Program-made: the position numbers and the translations under genes
In this document: positions 1-6,878 of the stretch, piece after piece
How positions within the stretch are numbered: position 1 is the first letter of the stretch
Layout: every line of letters begins with the position of its first letter
Origin: Bacteroidota bacterium
Lineage (GTDB): Bacteria; Bacteroidota; Bacteroidia; Chitinophagales; UBA2359
Assembly: GCA_020627525.1 (NCBI GenBank)
Contig: JAHDGP010000103.1
Coordinates: forward strand, 1 to 11,694
Direction of reading: 5' to 3'
Length of the DNA: 11,694 bases
The notes under the pieces: generated by a model
Told to the model about the DNA's origin: nothing
What the model saw: the letters and a program-made list of their open reading frames with translations, nothing else
Database searches by the model: none

Positions 1-170
1 CGAAAAAATACCCTAGATCAAAAGTGACGAACATTTATGCTTACCTACTTAATTAGTTTTGATTGTGTTTAAAAGCTGTGATTAATAACGCATTCTAAGT
101 TTATTTTGTTTTAAAGTACTTGATTGCTTAAGGCTAATTAGTTAATAGATTATAAAACTGTAATAGATAG

Positions 171-202
171 ATTGTAAAATTCAAATATTGGTATTATTTT
201 TG
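171..202 (+). promoter_or_regulatory. Probable Bacteroidota-type promoter of the merC-like gene
   Basis: TATTTTTG at 195-202 matches the Bacteroidota -7 consensus TAnnTTTG exactly. ATTG at 171-174 lies 20 bases upstream, close to the usual distance of the -33 TTTG/TTG element. Transcription would start around 208-210, giving a leader of about 30 nt. The assignment comes from consensus matching only. Confidence 0.5.
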
Positions 203-215
203 CAACTTTGTTGCA
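201..215. promoter_or_regulatory. Perfect palindrome TGCAAC-TTT-GTTGCA, probable Zur/Fur-family operator
   Basis: Two six-base arms are exact inverted repeats around a three-base spacer. The site lies 23 bases before the merC-like start codon. Its left arm overlaps the last bases of the putative -7 element, and it covers the expected transcription start, which is the position expected for a repressor. The TGCAAC-N3-GTTGCA pattern resembles operators of zinc-responsive Fur-family (Zur) regulators as I recall them in Bacteroidota, where MerC-domain genes are frequent members of such regulons. The palindrome and its position are seen directly; the regulator's identity is inferred. No fur/zur gene is in the window. 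Confidence 0.6.
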
Positions 216-238
216 TAAACGGTTGTTAAAGAAAAAGT

Positions 239-610
239 ATGAGTAAAAAGATCAAGGCATTAAGTAGTTGGAGTATATTTTTATCGTTGTTGTGTGCTAT
301 TCACTGTATGGCAATGCCAATTCTAATCGCGACAGTTTCTTTTGCAGGAATGCAATTTATTTCCGACCCATTTTACGAAGTATTAATTATTTTGAGTAGC
401 ATCTTGTTGGCCGTTTTTGCCCTGTTCTCTTCATATACCAATCACAAAAACTTTAACCCAATGCTCGTTTTTGGATTGAGTTTGTTTTTAGTTTTACCTG
501 GCTTATTGATACACAATCATAATTTAATAGCAATTGGTTCAGTGGTCAGTGCTATCGCATTATTTTACAATTGGCAGGTAAATCGCAAGGCAAAAGTTTG
601 CTGTACGTAA
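239..610 (+). CDS. MerC-domain inner-membrane protein
   Basis: A 123-residue, very hydrophobic protein with about four predicted transmembrane segments (roughly residues 10-32, 44-64, 73-92 and 94-111). The first helix carries the MerC-type signature C19-A-I-H22-C23 followed by M-P27, and a Cys pair (C121, C122) sits near the C-terminus. Family knowledge: classical MerC is a mercuric-ion importer of mer operons, but the short Bacteroidota proteins of this type usually occur without merA/merT/merP and are linked to zinc homeostasis. No other mer gene is present here, and the upstream palindrome looks Zur-like. A metal-related membrane role, perhaps zinc, is therefore the better guess than mercury resistance. 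The ATG at 239 fits both the family N-terminus and the promoter spacing. The gene converges on the DinB-family gene with only nine bases between their stops. The MerC domain is well supported; the transported metal is not known. Confidence 0.85.
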   Translation: MSKKIKALSSWSIFLSLLCAIHCMAMPILIATVSFAGMQFISDPFYEVLIILSSILLAVFALFSSYTNHKNFNPMLVFGLSLFLVLPGLLIHNHNLIAIGSVVSAIALFYNWQVNRKAKVCCT

Positions 611-619
611 ATTTTTATT

Positions 620-1129
620 TTACCAATTTCCTGCGTACTTAAGGTTTAAATTGTGTTCCAAACTTTTAAGATATAAATATCTTATTTTGTTTATTTGCCT
701 GATATGCAGATAGTCGTGTGCAAGCCAATTGTGTAACATCATTTTAGCAGATATTTCACCAAACTCTTCATGTTGGTAAGAGTTGTTCCAATTTTCATTT
801 ACCCAATCTTCTAGTTCATCTATAGAAAGATCTCGTTCTATTATAAAAGATTTAAGTTTCCATTCATAATTTTCATTTTGATAATTTCTTTCTTCTGGCC
901 ATTTATCTGGAAAAATAGGAGGCATTCTTTCATTGGGTTTAAAGAGAATGTGTTCAATTCTTGCTCTAAAGTCTTCTGTTTCTTCATCGTGGAGGTGGCA
1001 AATTATTTCTTTTATTGACCAACTATTATCGGAGACTTTCCAGTTGTACTCTTCTTCTTTCAACCCTGATAAAGTTGATGCGATTACAACTTTATTTATA
1101 TCTAAGGATTTGATTATTTTATTTATCAT
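620..1129 (-). CDS. DinB-family (DinB_2-like) putative metal-dependent protein
   Basis: Read from the ATG at 1129 this is a 169-residue four-helix-bundle protein of the DinB/YfiT superfamily. Visible signatures are W37-S-I-K-E-I-I-C-H45-L-H-D and, near the end, N-W-L-A-H138-D-Y-L-H142-I-R-Q. H45, H138 and H142 are the likely divalent-metal triad. Family members include thiol-dependent transferases (bacillithiol or mycothiol S-transferases) and many proteins of unknown substrate, so no reaction can be assigned. An in-frame ATG at 1162 would add eleven residues, but the family normally begins close to the internal Met, so 1129 is preferred. The gene follows the RDD gene on the same strand, with 52 bases between them (19 from the longer start), so the two may be co-transcribed. 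The family call is strong; the function is open. Confidence 0.85.
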   Translation of the reverse strand: MINKIIKSLDINKVVIASTLSGLKEEEYNWKVSDNSWSIKEIICHLHDEETEDFRARIEHILFKPNERMPPIFPDKWPEERNYQNENYEWKLKSFIIERDLSIDELEDWVNENWNNSYQHEEFGEISAKMMLHNWLAHDYLHIRQINKIRYLYLKSLEHNLNLKYAGNW

Positions 1130-1181
1130 AAATGAAATAATTTCAAAGTAATTAAAACACAAAAATAAGAAATTGCGTGAA

Positions 1182-1631
1182 TTATGGAAGTAAGTCTTGA
1201 CTATCTTTACGAACTACTAATGTAGAGGCGATCATGTCGTGCAAAGCTCTTTTTTTATCGGTGAAAGCTGCCATAATATATCCTATACATAAAATAAAGC
1301 CAGAAATTATTTTGCCTATATGTCTCAATATGGCTTTTCCAATAGAAATTCGTCCGCCTTCGGAGGATACTACAATAATGCCCATAGCCATTTTGCCAAC
1401 TGTCGCTCTTTTCTCGGAAGATTCCATCAGTACAAAATAAAGTAGTTGCAATAAATTTGACGAAGCGAGAAAGCCCGCCATTGCAGTGTAATCTCCTGTT
1501 GATGCCATCGTTTGCATTTTTTCAGCAGAACCAATTCCAAAAACCATTGCTAGAATACCAGATATTACTGATACTACAAAGCCGTCTATTAATAAGGCAA
1601 TTACTCTTTTTCCAAATGAAGCGTAAGTCAT
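1182..1631 (-). CDS. RDD-family integral membrane protein
   Basis: A 149-residue membrane protein that opens with the RDD-type first helix: F-G-K-R9-V-I-A-L-L-I-D16-G, holding the conserved Arg and first Asp. Further hydrophobic stretches lie at about residues 17-33, 55-70 and 105-125. A typical G-K-M-A-M-G-I-I-V segment precedes a polar turn at about residues 88-96, and the typical loop A-F-T-D-K-K-R-A-L-H-D-M follows near the C-terminus. The turn reads SSEGGR, so the position where many family members have the second Asp appears to hold Ser or Glu. RDD proteins are uncharacterised membrane proteins; some have been linked to ion or small-molecule transport, which cannot be tested here. It is upstream of the DinB-family gene on the same strand and probably heads a two-gene unit. 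No clear TAnnTTTG element was found before it. Confidence 0.85.
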   Translation of the reverse strand: MTYASFGKRVIALLIDGFVVSVISGILAMVFGIGSAEKMQTMASTGDYTAMAGFLASSNLLQLLYFVLMESSEKRATVGKMAMGIIVVSSEGGRISIGKAILRHIGKIISGFILCIGYIMAAFTDKKRALHDMIASTLVVRKDSQDLLP

Positions 1632-1740
1632 GATAGAAAAGTTTTATGTTTATTATTCTTTCTTACAGCATCTAATATACCAAATTTTATTTAGGTGATG
1701 ATGTTTTGGGTTTTACGAGATTTGTTTGTAGTCGTTTGCA

Positions 1741-1820
1741 GTCAATACTTGTTTTTTTAAACCACATAGGCATATAAGCAGCCAATACTTGTTTTTTAGA
1801 ACCACGTAGGCACATAAGCA
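1741..1820. repeat. Two tandem 40-bp repeat units
   Basis: The unit at 1741-1780 is followed directly by a second copy at 1781-1820 with five mismatches in 40 bases. Both units run from a CAATACTTG segment through a T-tract to ACCAC(A/G)TAGGCA(T/C)ATAAGCA, and a partial CACATAG continues to about 1825. The CCACATAGGCACATA-type wording resembles a dispersed intergenic repeat often seen in Bacteroidota. It lies in the 220-bp spacer between the end of mgsA and the start of the RDD gene, both on the minus strand, and does not code. Confidence 0.8.
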
Positions 1821-1851
1821 CATAGAAAATCACTAAGACAGCTACTTAATT

Positions 1852-2220
1852 CTAATTGCCTAATGCTTCAAAAAACAGCCCTGCTGCTGCTGGATTGGTT
1901 GCAAGGGGAACATTGTGAACATCGCAGAGTCGCATAAGCATATTTACATCCACTTCATGTGGGTGTTTTCCCAGTGGATCTCTGAAAAATATTACCATAT
2001 TGACTTTGCCTTCAACCAATCGACTGGCAATTTGAGCATCACCGCCTTTGGGACCGCTTTGCATTTTCTTTACTGTTAGTCCTGATTTGGAAAGGTGTGA
2101 ACCAGTTGTACCCGTTGCAATAAGTTTTATTTCATTCTTTTTAAGGATATTGATATGATCTTTGATAAAGGCAACCATTTCTGCTTTTTTTCCATCGTGC
2201 GCAATTATTGCTATGGTCAT
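1852..2220 (-). CDS. mgsA: Methylglyoxal synthase
   Basis: A 122-residue cytosolic enzyme that converts dihydroxyacetone phosphate to methylglyoxal and inorganic phosphate, a bypass of lower glycolysis that relieves sugar-phosphate build-up when phosphate is scarce. Family motifs occur in order: A-H8-D-G-K-K at the N-terminus, A-T-G-T-T-G at 35-40 (phosphate binding), S-G-P-K-G-G-D61-A-Q, F-F-R-D81-P, P-H88-E-V-D91, and R-L-C-D-V-H-N-V-P-L-A-T-N at 97-109. By position, D61, H88 and D91 correspond to the catalytic E. coli Asp71, His98 and Asp101, and H8 to His19, so the active site looks intact. The C-terminus is shorter than in E. coli (152 residues), as is common in compact versions. It begins only four bases after the DUF1028/T9SS gene stops, so it is probably expressed from that operon; no separate promoter was found. 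Confidence 0.95.
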   Translation of the reverse strand: MTIAIIAHDGKKAEMVAFIKDHINILKKNEIKLIATGTTGSHLSKSGLTVKKMQSGPKGGDAQIASRLVEGKVNMVIFFRDPLGKHPHEVDVNMLMRLCDVHNVPLATNPAAAGLFFEALGN

Positions 2221-2224
2221 AGAG

Positions 2225-4444
2225 TTAATTTTTTAATAAACGTAAGGTTTGAGCGTGTTGTTTATTTGTAATTTTGATAAAATATACGCCTGTACTCAAA
2301 CCTGATAAATCTTTTTTAATTATAGATTCTGAATGCAGATTTATGTCTTCTGTAAGTATCATTTTTCCATTGGTATCAAAAATACTTAATAAAGCTTTTT
2401 TATCATTTGAGTGATTTAAAATTTGCATACTTAATATATTGTCAACGGGGTTAGACAATAATTTTATTTCCATTGGATTGAATACAGGAACATTTATTGT
2501 GCTGTAAATGAAAATGGTATCATTGACAATAATAGTATCTTGTACAATTACTGTATCATTTATAACAACCTGTGTTGTATCTGTAATAAAAATGGTATCA
2601 ATAACAGAAATTTCAATTGTATCTACAATGATAACAGTATCATTTGGAAGGGAAATTTGTTGACCAGAAATAATTACATCATCAATTGACCAAAAGTAAA
2701 AATCGCCATCAAAAGTAAACTTCAGTTTGACATCACTTTCGCCAGCAGCTTCTGGAATAGCAATTTCTTTTTGATCGCTTGTCGATGAAAACTCGTTTGC
2801 TTGTAAATCATCGTTTACAGCTATTGGAGGAAACCAGGTTGCACCACCATCAATTGAATATTCAAAAAGGGCACCTCTATTTGTGGTTTGCCCATTTCCA
2901 TTTAGACCAGCGAAATGTTGGTAAAAACTGACGACTGGTTCTGCTCCATTGCTCAAATCAATGTTAGGAGAAATGAGGTCGGAAGTGTGTCTTTGGTAGG
3001 GTGGAGCACCCGTAGGAAATCCATCCAAAAAACCATTTGTTAAATAATTTTCAGCGTGAAAAACGGCTGCACCATTACAGGCTGTTGAAGAGTTGACGAA
3101 TGAACCTACGAGGCTTGAAAAAATACCATTTTCTGCCCAAGTCCACACTTCATCTTCCAATAATAGCGCATTGGTTTCCCAGTTATTTAGGCCATCATTA
3201 AAGTCTCCCTGTCCTGGAATATTGCCCCAAAGTACTGTGTAGGATTCTGGTTTTTGTAGAGGGTAAATGCACAGGTCAAAAGTAGCGTTATTATATAAAT
3301 GCAGATCGGAGGACCAGATTTTTACAAAATATTGTTTGTTCTCTTGAAGGCAATTTGAATTTAGTAAAAGGAAATCTTGTTGATTTTCTGTAGAAAGGCA
3401 AGCGACGGCAAATGCATCTGCTTTACAAGATTCATAAACCGCAATTCCAATATCTGAAACATCAGAAGTATTGATTGATGCGTCAAAATTGGATTTGATT
3501 TTATAACCGTATTTTGGTAAATTTTCTTCAGTATTGAAACTTAACCATACATCTGAAAAAACTTTGTCTTTATCGCATCCTGGGTTTGGAAACAATGATT
3601 CCGTTGCTCCTTTTAGATCAATATTTAACGATTGACAGCTTGATAAATCTGTAGATAAATCAATATTGGTGGCATTAGGACATTCGTCATTTATGGGCAT
3701 AGTTGGTAAATTAGAAAAGTAATTATCAAATGCTTTTTGTAGTTCATCAATTGGCTCAACATTTGATGGAAGGAAAAAAACGTCGAGGTTTAGGTTGTTA
3801 CAATTTTCATTTTCCGAAGGACACGCAATTCTTAAAAAAGCACCAGATGAAGAGGTGCCATTGGGTGCGCACCTAGAGTCTGCACCAACAATATTAGCTC
3901 CTTGCATAGCAGTCATTAATTTTTCTGCAAGACTGCCATCTGAACTTAAAAAACCAGCTTCGATGCCATCTAAGACCTCTTGTCCAATCAAAATATTTCC
4001 TTGAATTGCATAGTTTGGTCCAATAATATGATTGGCATAACTATCGGCTTTGTTACCAGTAAATGCATCTGCTTGAGGAGCACCATTTTCATCAAATGTG
4101 ACAATGCCATACTGTCGGTATTGATTGTCTTCTGCACCACAGACATCATCCATAAATAGATTTTCCAAAATTTCAGTAGGTGAATAACCTTCGTCGATCA
4201 GTCCCAATCCTTTAATTAGGTTTAAGTTTTCGGGTGTACAAACCAGCGATTGTGAATTCATCGCTCCTTTTCCAGGTACTAATCCACTTATTATGGAAGC
4301 TCCATTGTCTAAGCAAGTGGCTCCTGCGCTTCCCACTTCTCCCGTTTCAATGTCTACAGCTACAATTGAAAAAGTATGTTGAGCAATTAACAATTCATTT
4401 GATAACAAAAGGAATAGAAAGAATAATGGGAATGCATATTTCAT
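2225..4444 (-). CDS. Exported DUF1028 protein with T9SS type A sorting domain
   Basis: Read from the ATG at 4444 the product has 739 residues. Residues 1-22 are a Sec signal peptide (basic start, hydrophobic core, cleavage probably after I-A-Q or L-I-A). Residues 23-228 match DUF1028 (T-F-S-I-V-A-V-D at the start, G-A-D-S-R near 187-191), a family of unknown function thought to be Ntn-hydrolase-like. Residues 252-396 form a Cys-containing beta domain starting N-D-E-C-P-N-A-T, common in Saprospiria surface proteins. Residues 405-595 resemble a MAM/jelly-roll module (F-E-Y-S-I-D-G-G-A-T-W; W-S-I-D-D-V). Residues 601-650 are a DT-repeat linker and 660-739 the T9SS type A sorting domain (N-P-V; G-V-Y-F-I-K-I). 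It should therefore reach the cell surface or medium. An ATG at 4489 would add 15 residues in front of the signal peptide and overlap the preceding gene's stop, so 4444 is preferred. It lies 23 bases after the helical gene and four before mgsA. The activity is unknown. Confidence 0.88.
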   Translation of the reverse strand: MKYAFPLFFLFLLLSNELLIAQHTFSIVAVDIETGEVGSAGATCLDNGASIISGLVPGKGAMNSQSLVCTPENLNLIKGLGLIDEGYSPTEILENLFMDDVCGAEDNQYRQYGIVTFDENGAPQADAFTGNKADSYANHIIGPNYAIQGNILIGQEVLDGIEAGFLSSDGSLAEKLMTAMQGANIVGADSRCAPNGTSSSGAFLRIACPSENENCNNLNLDVFFLPSNVEPIDELQKAFDNYFSNLPTMPINDECPNATNIDLSTDLSSCQSLNIDLKGATESLFPNPGCDKDKVFSDVWLSFNTEENLPKYGYKIKSNFDASINTSDVSDIGIAVYESCKADAFAVACLSTENQQDFLLLNSNCLQENKQYFVKIWSSDLHLYNNATFDLCIYPLQKPESYTVLWGNIPGQGDFNDGLNNWETNALLLEDEVWTWAENGIFSSLVGSFVNSSTACNGAAVFHAENYLTNGFLDGFPTGAPPYQRHTSDLISPNIDLSNGAEPVVSFYQHFAGLNGNGQTTNRGALFEYSIDGGATWFPPIAVNDDLQANEFSSTSDQKEIAIPEAAGESDVKLKFTFDGDFYFWSIDDVIISGQQISLPNDTVIIVDTIEISVIDTIFITDTTQVVINDTVIVQDTIIVNDTIFIYSTINVPVFNPMEIKLLSNPVDNILSMQILNHSNDKKALLSIFDTNGKMILTEDINLHSESIIKKDLSGLSTGVYFIKITNKQHAQTLRLLKN
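2495..2644 (-). repeat. In-gene DT-repeat linker (seven Asp-Thr units)
   Basis: Residues 601-650 of the DUF1028/T9SS protein hold seven Asp-Thr pairs spaced six to eight residues apart and separated by Val/Ile-rich segments (N-D-T-V-I-I-V-D-T-I and similar). On the plus strand each pair shows as GTATC, so all seven use GAT followed by an AC-starting Thr codon. The segment joins the jelly-roll-like module to the sorting domain and is probably an extended or beta-rich stalk. Confidence 0.8.
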
Positions 4445-4467
4445 TATAAAGTAGATTTGTTTATTGT

Positions 4468-5934
4468 TTAAATATAAGCAATTTTCCAATCACACCATCT
4501 TGCCCAATCAATGTATTTTATTTTATATTCTTTTTCGAATAAGTTATTTTCAGATAATTCTGTTACTTCCCGTTTGAAGTTTTGTAAAATTTCTTTTGTT
4601 TTATTTTTATCGTGTAAATATTTCAGTGCATTTCTAAAAAACTTAATCGTCAACTTCTCCGATTCATAAACAAAACCATATTGCGTAATATTTCTAACAG
4701 CATTGTTTAAATCAGATGTGCATTTATCAATATCTTCAGATTCATAATTGAGTAAAATTCGTAAAACAGTAGCAACGCGATGAATATCTTTCCTATCGTT
4801 AGAATGGATTTCTCGATTTTGTTTGTAATAATCTAGCCAAAAAATTGCTTTCGGTAGGTTTTGATATTTTATGAAAATGAAGCACAACAGGAGTGGGTGT
4901 ACTGTTTTGGTTTGAAGGCTGAGCTCTAATTTGGAATTGAGAATGGAGTTTTCGATTTTAGTTAAATCTTCAGAAATTGATTCAAAAGAACTATTGCACT
5001 TGCAATAATATTGGAGATCGACTCTTTGCATCGGTCCAATCATATATGCTTTCAGTCTTTGGTTTGGGATTACTATTTTTTTAACTTGATCCCTGAATGA
5101 TAAATATTTTTTTAACTTATTCATTTGAACATATCCATCACAAACTCCAACAGCCCCTTGTAATAAACCATAGAAGTGTACCTCCTTTAACAAATCAGAA
5201 CCTTTGTATACGTTATAGATTTTTTCGCTGCGCTTGTGATAATTTTTATAATCGCAAATCATCAAATCTAGCATGCGGTGAATGTTGAATTGTCTTGCTT
5301 GTGATCTGTAAGAAATGAAATATTGTCTTTTCATCAATGGGTGACTTCTGTACTTTTTGGCAAGCTCGACAATTTTTTTCTTTTTAGCTCTATCGAAGAC
5401 TTGTTCGTAAACTTCTTCAAAGAGTTTGTTAAAGTCATTTTCTTCTGTTAAAGCCTCAATAGATAATTCTGCAATATGAAATAAAAACTTATTATTGAAA
5501 ATGGTGGGATGGGTTGTTCCATTTCGTTTTATCTGATCAATGCAAAGGTTAATATCATTTAGTGATGTCCAAAGTTGATATTTTAAGCAGTGAATTGTGG
5601 CTTCTGCCAAACAGTTTCTAGCTTGATCATAAAGCCCTTTGAAAAATAGTACTCTATGAATTCGAATCAACCTAATGGCTTTTGTTTCAATTCTGGGAAA
5701 CGAATCTATCAAAAAATTATAAATTGTTTCAATAGATCTCTGCATTCTATTTGAAACAACATTTGTTCTATTATTTTTTTTAATTTGCTGAAATTCTTCA
5801 ATATTGTTTTCTAAGACAATAGACAATATTTTTTGAATTTTTGGGGGATAGTTAATTAATTGTTTTTCAAATTTGTTTCTTTCCTTTTCATCAAATGAGT
5901 CAATTAATTCTTTTAGTTCATCCCATAGTTTCAT
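4468..5934 (-). CDS. Uncharacterised cytosolic all-helical (TPR-like) protein, cassette 1
   Basis: A 488-residue protein with no signal peptide, no membrane segment and no catalytic motif I recognise. It is rich in Lys, Glu, Leu, Ile and aromatic residues arranged as successive amphipathic helices, suggesting a TPR-like solenoid. The N-terminus L-K-E-L-I-D-S-F-D-E-K-E-R-N-K-F, and a later segment with F-K-G-L-Y-D-Q-A-R-N-C-L-A-E-A at about residues 98-112, match a pattern I recall from unnamed Bacteroidota helical proteins (L-I-x-S-L-S-x-x-E-x-R-x-F, then L-Y-x-Q-A). It appears to head a three-gene minus-strand unit, with 23 bases to the exported DUF1028 protein and then mgsA. The ATG at 5934 fits the expected family N-terminus. 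Its T-rich, SD-less leader is normal for Bacteroidota. A regulatory or scaffold role for its secreted neighbour is only a guess. Confidence 0.8.
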   Translation of the reverse strand: MKLWDELKELIDSFDEKERNKFEKQLINYPPKIQKILSIVLENNIEEFQQIKKNNRTNVVSNRMQRSIETIYNFLIDSFPRIETKAIRLIRIHRVLFFKGLYDQARNCLAEATIHCLKYQLWTSLNDINLCIDQIKRNGTTHPTIFNNKFLFHIAELSIEALTEENDFNKLFEEVYEQVFDRAKKKKIVELAKKYRSHPLMKRQYFISYRSQARQFNIHRMLDLMICDYKNYHKRSEKIYNVYKGSDLLKEVHFYGLLQGAVGVCDGYVQMNKLKKYLSFRDQVKKIVIPNQRLKAYMIGPMQRVDLQYYCKCNSSFESISEDLTKIENSILNSKLELSLQTKTVHPLLLCFIFIKYQNLPKAIFWLDYYKQNREIHSNDRKDIHRVATVLRILLNYESEDIDKCTSDLNNAVRNITQYGFVYESEKLTIKFFRNALKYLHDKNKTKEILQNFKREVTELSENNLFEKEYKIKYIDWARWCDWKIAYI

Positions 5935-6012
5935 TTTAGAATAATTTTTATGTGTTGTTGGTTTTTTTTTGAGTTATGAATCAAGTTTTATTTTTATTTC
6001 ATTTGCATTCGA

Positions 6013-6026
6013 TTTCAACGTCGAAA
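6013..6026. promoter_or_regulatory. Imperfect palindrome upstream of cassette 1
   Basis: TTTCAACGTCGAAA is an inverted repeat centred on ACGT with one mismatched pair. It lies about 80 bases upstream of the helical gene's start at 5934. It could be an operator, but no regulator is known and no TAnnTTTG element was found nearby. Confidence 0.2.
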
Positions 6027-6120
6027 AACGAAATAAACATTCAATATAATTGATATTTAAATATACGAATATTTTTAATAAAACCAATAGTTAGTCTCAA
6101 GTCCGTTTGAGTTAAAGCCG

Positions 6121-6152
6121 ATACCCTGCATCTTTTACTAGGTGTAGGGTAT
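6121..6152. terminator. Hairpin downstream of the SDR gene, possible terminator
   Basis: ATACCCTGCA (6121-6130) pairs with TGTAGGGTAT (6143-6152) over ten positions, one a G-T type mismatch, around a 12-base loop. On the minus strand it begins four bases after the second in-frame stop of the SDR gene (6156-6158), where a terminator would be expected. There is no good U-tract after it, so termination may be weak. It also separates the SDR gene from the downstream minus-strand operon. Confidence 0.45.
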
Positions 6153-6155
6153 TAT

Positions 6156-6185
6156 TTATTTGGGATTGGTTGACCATATGGTTAC
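6156..6185 (-). other. Detached in-frame C-terminal tail of the SDR gene
   Basis: After the SDR stop codon (TAA, 6186-6188) the same frame continues as V-T-I-W-S-T-N-P-K and then TAA (6156-6158). SDRs of this type, as I recall them in Bacteroidota, commonly end G-F-I-P-E followed by a hydrophobic segment and A-T-N-P. The nine codons therefore look like the original C-terminus, with TAA standing where a Glu codon (GAA) is expected. A single G-to-T change would explain it. Confidence 0.65.
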
Positions 6186-6857
6186 TTAAGGAATAAATCC
6201 TCTAGAATCCATCTCTAGAACAGATTTTATAGTATGTGCAATTTCAATTGGTCTTAATTTACTCTCTTGTTCTGGACGTTCAACTCTTTCTTCGCTACCA
6301 AATGCAGTAGTTACTTCACTAGGATTAACCAACATTACACGAATATTGTTTTTTCTTAGCTCTGCTTGCCAGCATTGAGTCATGCCACGAAGGGCAAATT
6401 TAGAAGCGGCATATACCGTTCCACGTGCAAATCCTTTAGTGCCAGCTGTAGAGGCAATATTGATAATATGACCAGAGTCTTGAGCAATAAAGTGTTTAAC
6501 AATTTCTTGCGTCAGTAATGTGAGACCAAATACATTGGTTGAAAAAACTTTCTCAAATTGTTCAATGCTAATTTCGCCTAAAACATCAAATGTTCCTATT
6601 CCAGCATTGTTTATAAGAATATCAATTCCACCTAGCGCATTTATTGCTTCTTCTGCTTTTGCGGGTAGAGTACTATAATTACTTACATCAAATTGAAGAG
6701 GAATGGCTCCAATTTCACTTGCAACAGCCTCTAGTTTATCTTGATTTCTACCAGTGATCACAACTTTTGCACCCTGTTCGACTAAAAGTTTAGCCGTAGC
6801 TTTGCCAATGCCAGCACTTCCACCAGTAATAAGTATTTTCTTTTCTTTCAGATCCAT
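6186..6857 (-). CDS. Short-chain dehydrogenase/reductase (SDR), C-terminally shortened
   Basis: A 223-residue classical SDR with an NAD(P)-binding Rossmann fold. It shows the glycine motif T11-G-G-S-A-G-I-G18, N-N-A-G at 83-86, the structural N108, catalytic S136, and Y149-A-A-S-K153, so the S-Y-K triad is complete. R37 after the second strand (T-G-R-N) suggests a preference for NADPH. Family members reduce or oxidise ketones and alcohols, some as 3-oxoacyl-ACP reductase-like enzymes; the substrate cannot be read from sequence. The protein stops after R-G-F-I-P, about ten residues earlier than relatives, and nine plausible tail codons follow in frame beyond the TAA. The tail usually packs at the subunit interface, so activity may or may not survive. 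The gene has its own -7 element and a hairpin behind it, so it is probably a single-gene unit. It could instead be a young pseudogene. Confidence 0.88.
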   Translation of the reverse strand: MDLKEKKILITGGSAGIGKATAKLLVEQGAKVVITGRNQDKLEAVASEIGAIPLQFDVSNYSTLPAKAEEAINALGGIDILINNAGIGTFDVLGEISIEQFEKVFSTNVFGLTLLTQEIVKHFIAQDSGHIINIASTAGTKGFARGTVYAASKFALRGMTQCWQAELRKNNIRVMLVNPSEVTTAFGSEERVERPEQESKLRPIEIAHTIKSVLEMDSRGFIP

Positions 6858-6878
6858 TAATTGTAGTTTAGCTGATCA

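Larger units (their letters stand above)
1..238. other. Intergenic region upstream of merC-like gene, no gene seen
   Basis: This AT-rich stretch has stops in all frames and no recognisable gene or RNA. Its only interpretable content is at the right end: a Bacteroidota-type promoter and an overlapping palindrome just before the merC-like gene. Whatever lies to the left is cut off by the window edge. Confidence 0.6.

Noticed and set aside
239..610. Reading the first gene as part of a mercury-resistance operon
   Set aside because: No merA, merT, merP or merR is present, and the upstream palindrome looks like a zinc-regulator site.
933..1440. Open frames on the plus strand at 933-1151 and 1234-1440
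   Set aside because: They lie antisense inside the DinB-family and RDD genes, have no recognisable domain and no start context; they are mirror frames of real genes.
1741..1820. CRISPR array
   Set aside because: The 40-bp units are directly adjacent without unique spacers and there are only two, with no cas genes in the window.
2228..2250. Possible separate promoter for mgsA (TACGTTTA on the minus strand)
   Set aside because: It matches TAnnTTTG at seven of eight positions but has no TTG at the proper distance, and it lies inside the preceding coding region.
3795..4449. Plus-strand open frames at 3795-4004 and 4234-4449
   Set aside because: Both are antisense within the DUF1028 coding region, whose domains are clear; no independent support.
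4445..4489. Longer start for the DUF1028 protein at 4489
   Set aside because: It would put 15 residues in front of a good signal peptide and overlap the end of the upstream gene; the ATG at 4444 gives a normal signal peptide.
5097..5288. 63-codon plus-strand frame
   Set aside because: Antisense inside the helical gene at 4468-5934, with no protein features worth calling.
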